NCBI RefSeq assembly: GCF_030247195.1
Contig: NC_080672.1
Coordinates: forward strand, 160,263,167-160,327,166
Length of the DNA stretch: 64,000 nucleotides
Reading direction: 5' to 3'
Source of the DNA: Topomyia yanbarensis
Lineage: Eukaryota > Arthropoda > Insecta > Diptera > Culicidae
Shown: in pieces, positions 61,650 through 64,000 of the stretch
How the letters are laid out: the number at the start of each line of letters is the position of its first letter
Numbering within the stretch: position 1 is the first letter of the stretch
The notes under the pieces: model-generated
The model's database searches: none
What the model saw: only the letters and a program-made list of their open reading frames with translations
Told to the model about the DNA's origin: nothing
Position numbers and translations under genes: made by a program

Positions 61650-63392
61650 TGAATCTTTAAATTGCGAAAAAACCTATTTTCTTCTAATGTTTTATATTTT
61701 GCCAACAAAAACCTAAAGAAAAAAGAAACATTTTGAATGTGGTTGTATGATGGGTAATATATCGGTAAAAAAGTTTTTCTAACAATATTTTTATACATGT
61801 TTTAAAATTTCATACTAAGTGACATGCAAAACTGTAATTTTAATACAGAATATAATTCTAGCATCGTTTTAAATCAAAATTCTTTTGACAAAAATCTTCC
61901 GAAATGCCAAATTATTTTTTATTGAATATGATTCTAAACGTCATTTTAAATCAAAATACTCATAACAAAAAATTTCTGAAATGTAGTAGTTCTTGAGATA
62001 TTTTAAATTTTGTTTTACCATCACAATTATTTTATTACGACCTTTTCAAAAGTTATTCGCGGTTATCCATCAACAACAGTAGGTTTTTCGAAAGGCCCAT
62101 AATATTTGCTGTAACTTCTCCTTTGCCATCAATGCGATATTGTAACCTATTTGAAAACTACATGTAAACAACCAAAGTATGATCGATACCCGAGCAAAGT
62201 TCAACATCAAAATTACAGCAAATAGACAACATATTGTGATATCAAGCATCAAATTGAAATCTTATTTTGATATCAGTTTAAACTGTTTCAGATATGACAT
62301 CATATTTTGATCTCATTTTGATGTGCTTACATTTTTAGAAAAAAAATGTTTGTTTCTATTTCTTTGACAAACATCAAATTGATTACTTATTTTGTTATCA
62401 ATGAAATATTTCACCATCTCAATGAGTTTTTAATTTGCTTTCACTGATAGCATAAATAGTTTTCTGTTTAATGTCATAGTGCAATTTTTCTGCTTTCGAC
62501 TTTCATCTTTTAACCGCTAAAACGACCAAAATTCCCTACTACATCACAACATCAAGTTTAGTTCTCAATTTGTTATCAGACTCTGCTCGGGTATTTAGTT
62601 CAATCATCAGACCCTTTGTTGAATAGTATTTTGATTGTTTTCGTATAGCTTTCAAATGGTTTACAATATCGCCTTGATGTCAAAGAGAAAGTTACAGGAA
62701 ATGCTATGGGCCACTCGAAAAAGTTATTGCTGTTGATGGAGAATCGCGGATAACTTCTGAAAAGGTCATAATAAAAAAAAGGATTGTGTTGTTAAAACAA
62801 AGTTTAAAATATCTCGAAAACTACTACTTTTCAGAATTTTTTTGTTATGAGCATTTTGATTTTAAATGGCGTTTAGAATCATATTCAAAAATAAAATTGT
62901 GTTTTTGACTGCAAATAGTAGGAATTAGAAAATATATATCAAAAGTTGTTGTTAGGAAAACTTTTTTTTATAGAAAGCTTCTCCATGATCCAAATACACT
63001 GAAAAAGTTTTATTTACGTCTTTAAAACGATAAACATTAGATTTATGACTTTTTATGAAGGGATAACGCGAATAATTTTTGAAAAGGACGTAACCAGTCG
63101 AATTGACTGTTTTTGTTGCAACAAATTTCCAAATATCTCGAAAACTATCGTATTTTGGAAGATTTTTGTTAAATGTATAATGATTTAAAATAAAACATAG
63201 AATTATATTCTGTAATAAAATTACAGTTTTGTATGAAATTTAAAAACATGTATAAAGTTATTGTCAGAAAAACTTTTTACCGATAAGTTCTCCACCATAC
63301 AATCACATTCAAAATGTTTCTTTTCTCTTTTGGTTTTTGGCGACAAAATATAAAAAATTAGAAAAAATGGGTTTTTGCGCTTCAAATTTTTA
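61650..63392. mobile_element. Large imperfect foldback sequence
   Basis: The left arm (about 61650-62160) and right arm (about 62660-63392) are inverted and diverged. Pairs include ACAAAAACCTAAAGAAAAAAG with its complement near 63330, and TTATCCATCAACAACAG with CTGTTGATGGAGAATCG. The right arm also contains an extra internal repeat of the same motif. A TA-flanked MITE sits in the loop. Outer boundaries and TSD are not resolved. Confidence 0.6.
62189..62591. mobile_element. TA-flanked MITE with CCCGAGCA ends
   Basis: CCCGAGCAAAG at the left and CTCTGCTCGGG at the right, with TA on both sides (62187-62188 and 62592-62593). The interior repeats AACATCAAA and TTTTGATAT-type phrases on both strands. 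It lies in the loop of the large foldback. Confidence 0.7.
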
Positions 63393-63800
63393 ACACAAAT
63401 TTTTGTTTTTGTGGAAAATGACATAACATTTTTTTGCTGTATAAAAAACAGTAATCTGAGAAAAAATTAAATTAATGCGCCTAGAAATGACTACGCCCTT
63501 TTGACAAATAGCTCTTCCATGGAAATATTGCGATTGTCAGAGAAAATCATGGAAATTCAAAAACCGAACACAACTTCAAAGTTTCGTTCAAATCGACTAT
63601 GCTGATATTTTGTGGTCGGCCGGTTTCTCATGGAATCCCTCAAATAAAGTGGCTGGTGTACAGTAACTGTACAGTGTAGAAGAAGTCGGGAGGAAAAAGT
63701 AGCTTCTGTTGGATCTCACTTGTAAAAATACACATTTTGGATTTCTTTATTAAACACAAAGTTATGCACATCTTGGAATAAATTATCTACAAAAGCATGC

Positions 63801-64000
<200 letters not shown>

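Overview
The window looks like euchromatic DNA from a culicine mosquito, most likely Aedes. This is inferred from four things: insect-type chitin-binding (peritrophin-A/CBM14) genes with short GT-AG introns and arthropod TATA/initiator promoters; a BEL/Pao retrotransposon; a CR1-like retrotransposon with a PHD-type ORF1; and a very dense load of short inverted-repeat elements with low coding content. The exact species cannot be fixed without a search.

Only four host genes are well supported, and all encode secreted CBM14 proteins. Gene 1 (206-1182, minus, 2 exons, 305 aa) has four domains. Gene A (31932-33190, plus, 4 exons, 359 aa) has five. Gene B (33364-33819, plus, intronless, 151 aa) has two. 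Gene C (37833-38661, minus, 2 exons, 254 aa) has three. Each has a signal peptide and six-cysteine domains separated by Pro- or Ser/Thr-rich linkers, so they probably coat chitin in the peritrophic matrix or cuticle. A and B are a tandem pair, and B resembles the first two domains of A without introns.

The rest is mainly transposon-derived. 2.6-5.25 kb: a TIR element (4-bp TSD ACAT) holding a long foldback element (5-bp TSD CAGCG, CACAGTG termini). 5.3-15.4 kb: an element with CACTGATA ends and a ~0.3-kb tandem array, split by a BEL/Pao element (7127-15088, minus, TSD ATGAC) whose left LTR carries a further CACAGTG-ended insertion (TSD CGGTG). 16.4-18.3 kb: a foldback element (TSD ATATA). 19.5 kb: a tRNA-derived SINE (TSD TAGTAAC). 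20.8-29.7 kb: several MITEs, a disrupted exon-like relic and a GC-richer stretch. 29.9-31.5 kb: a decayed LOA/I-type LINE with RNase H. 35-37.6 kb: TA- and TTAA-flanked MITEs, one nested in another. 40.4-43.7 kb: a pogo-like element (TA) with a TTAA element inside. 44.6-46.8 kb: another long foldback (TSD AACA). 47.0-48.1 kb: a hAT-type element (8-bp TSD). 49.3-54.8 kb: a LOA/I-type LINE split by a decayed CR1-like LINE. 55-64 kb: AT-rich DNA with more MITEs, a large foldback and three of the window's four (TA)n arrays.

Interlocking target-site duplications give a relative order of insertion at several points. The signal I rate highest is that two unrelated elements share V(D)J-heptamer-like CACAGTG termini and GC-rich 5-bp duplications, as in the Transib superfamily. 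All calls come from reading the sequence by eye and no database was searched.
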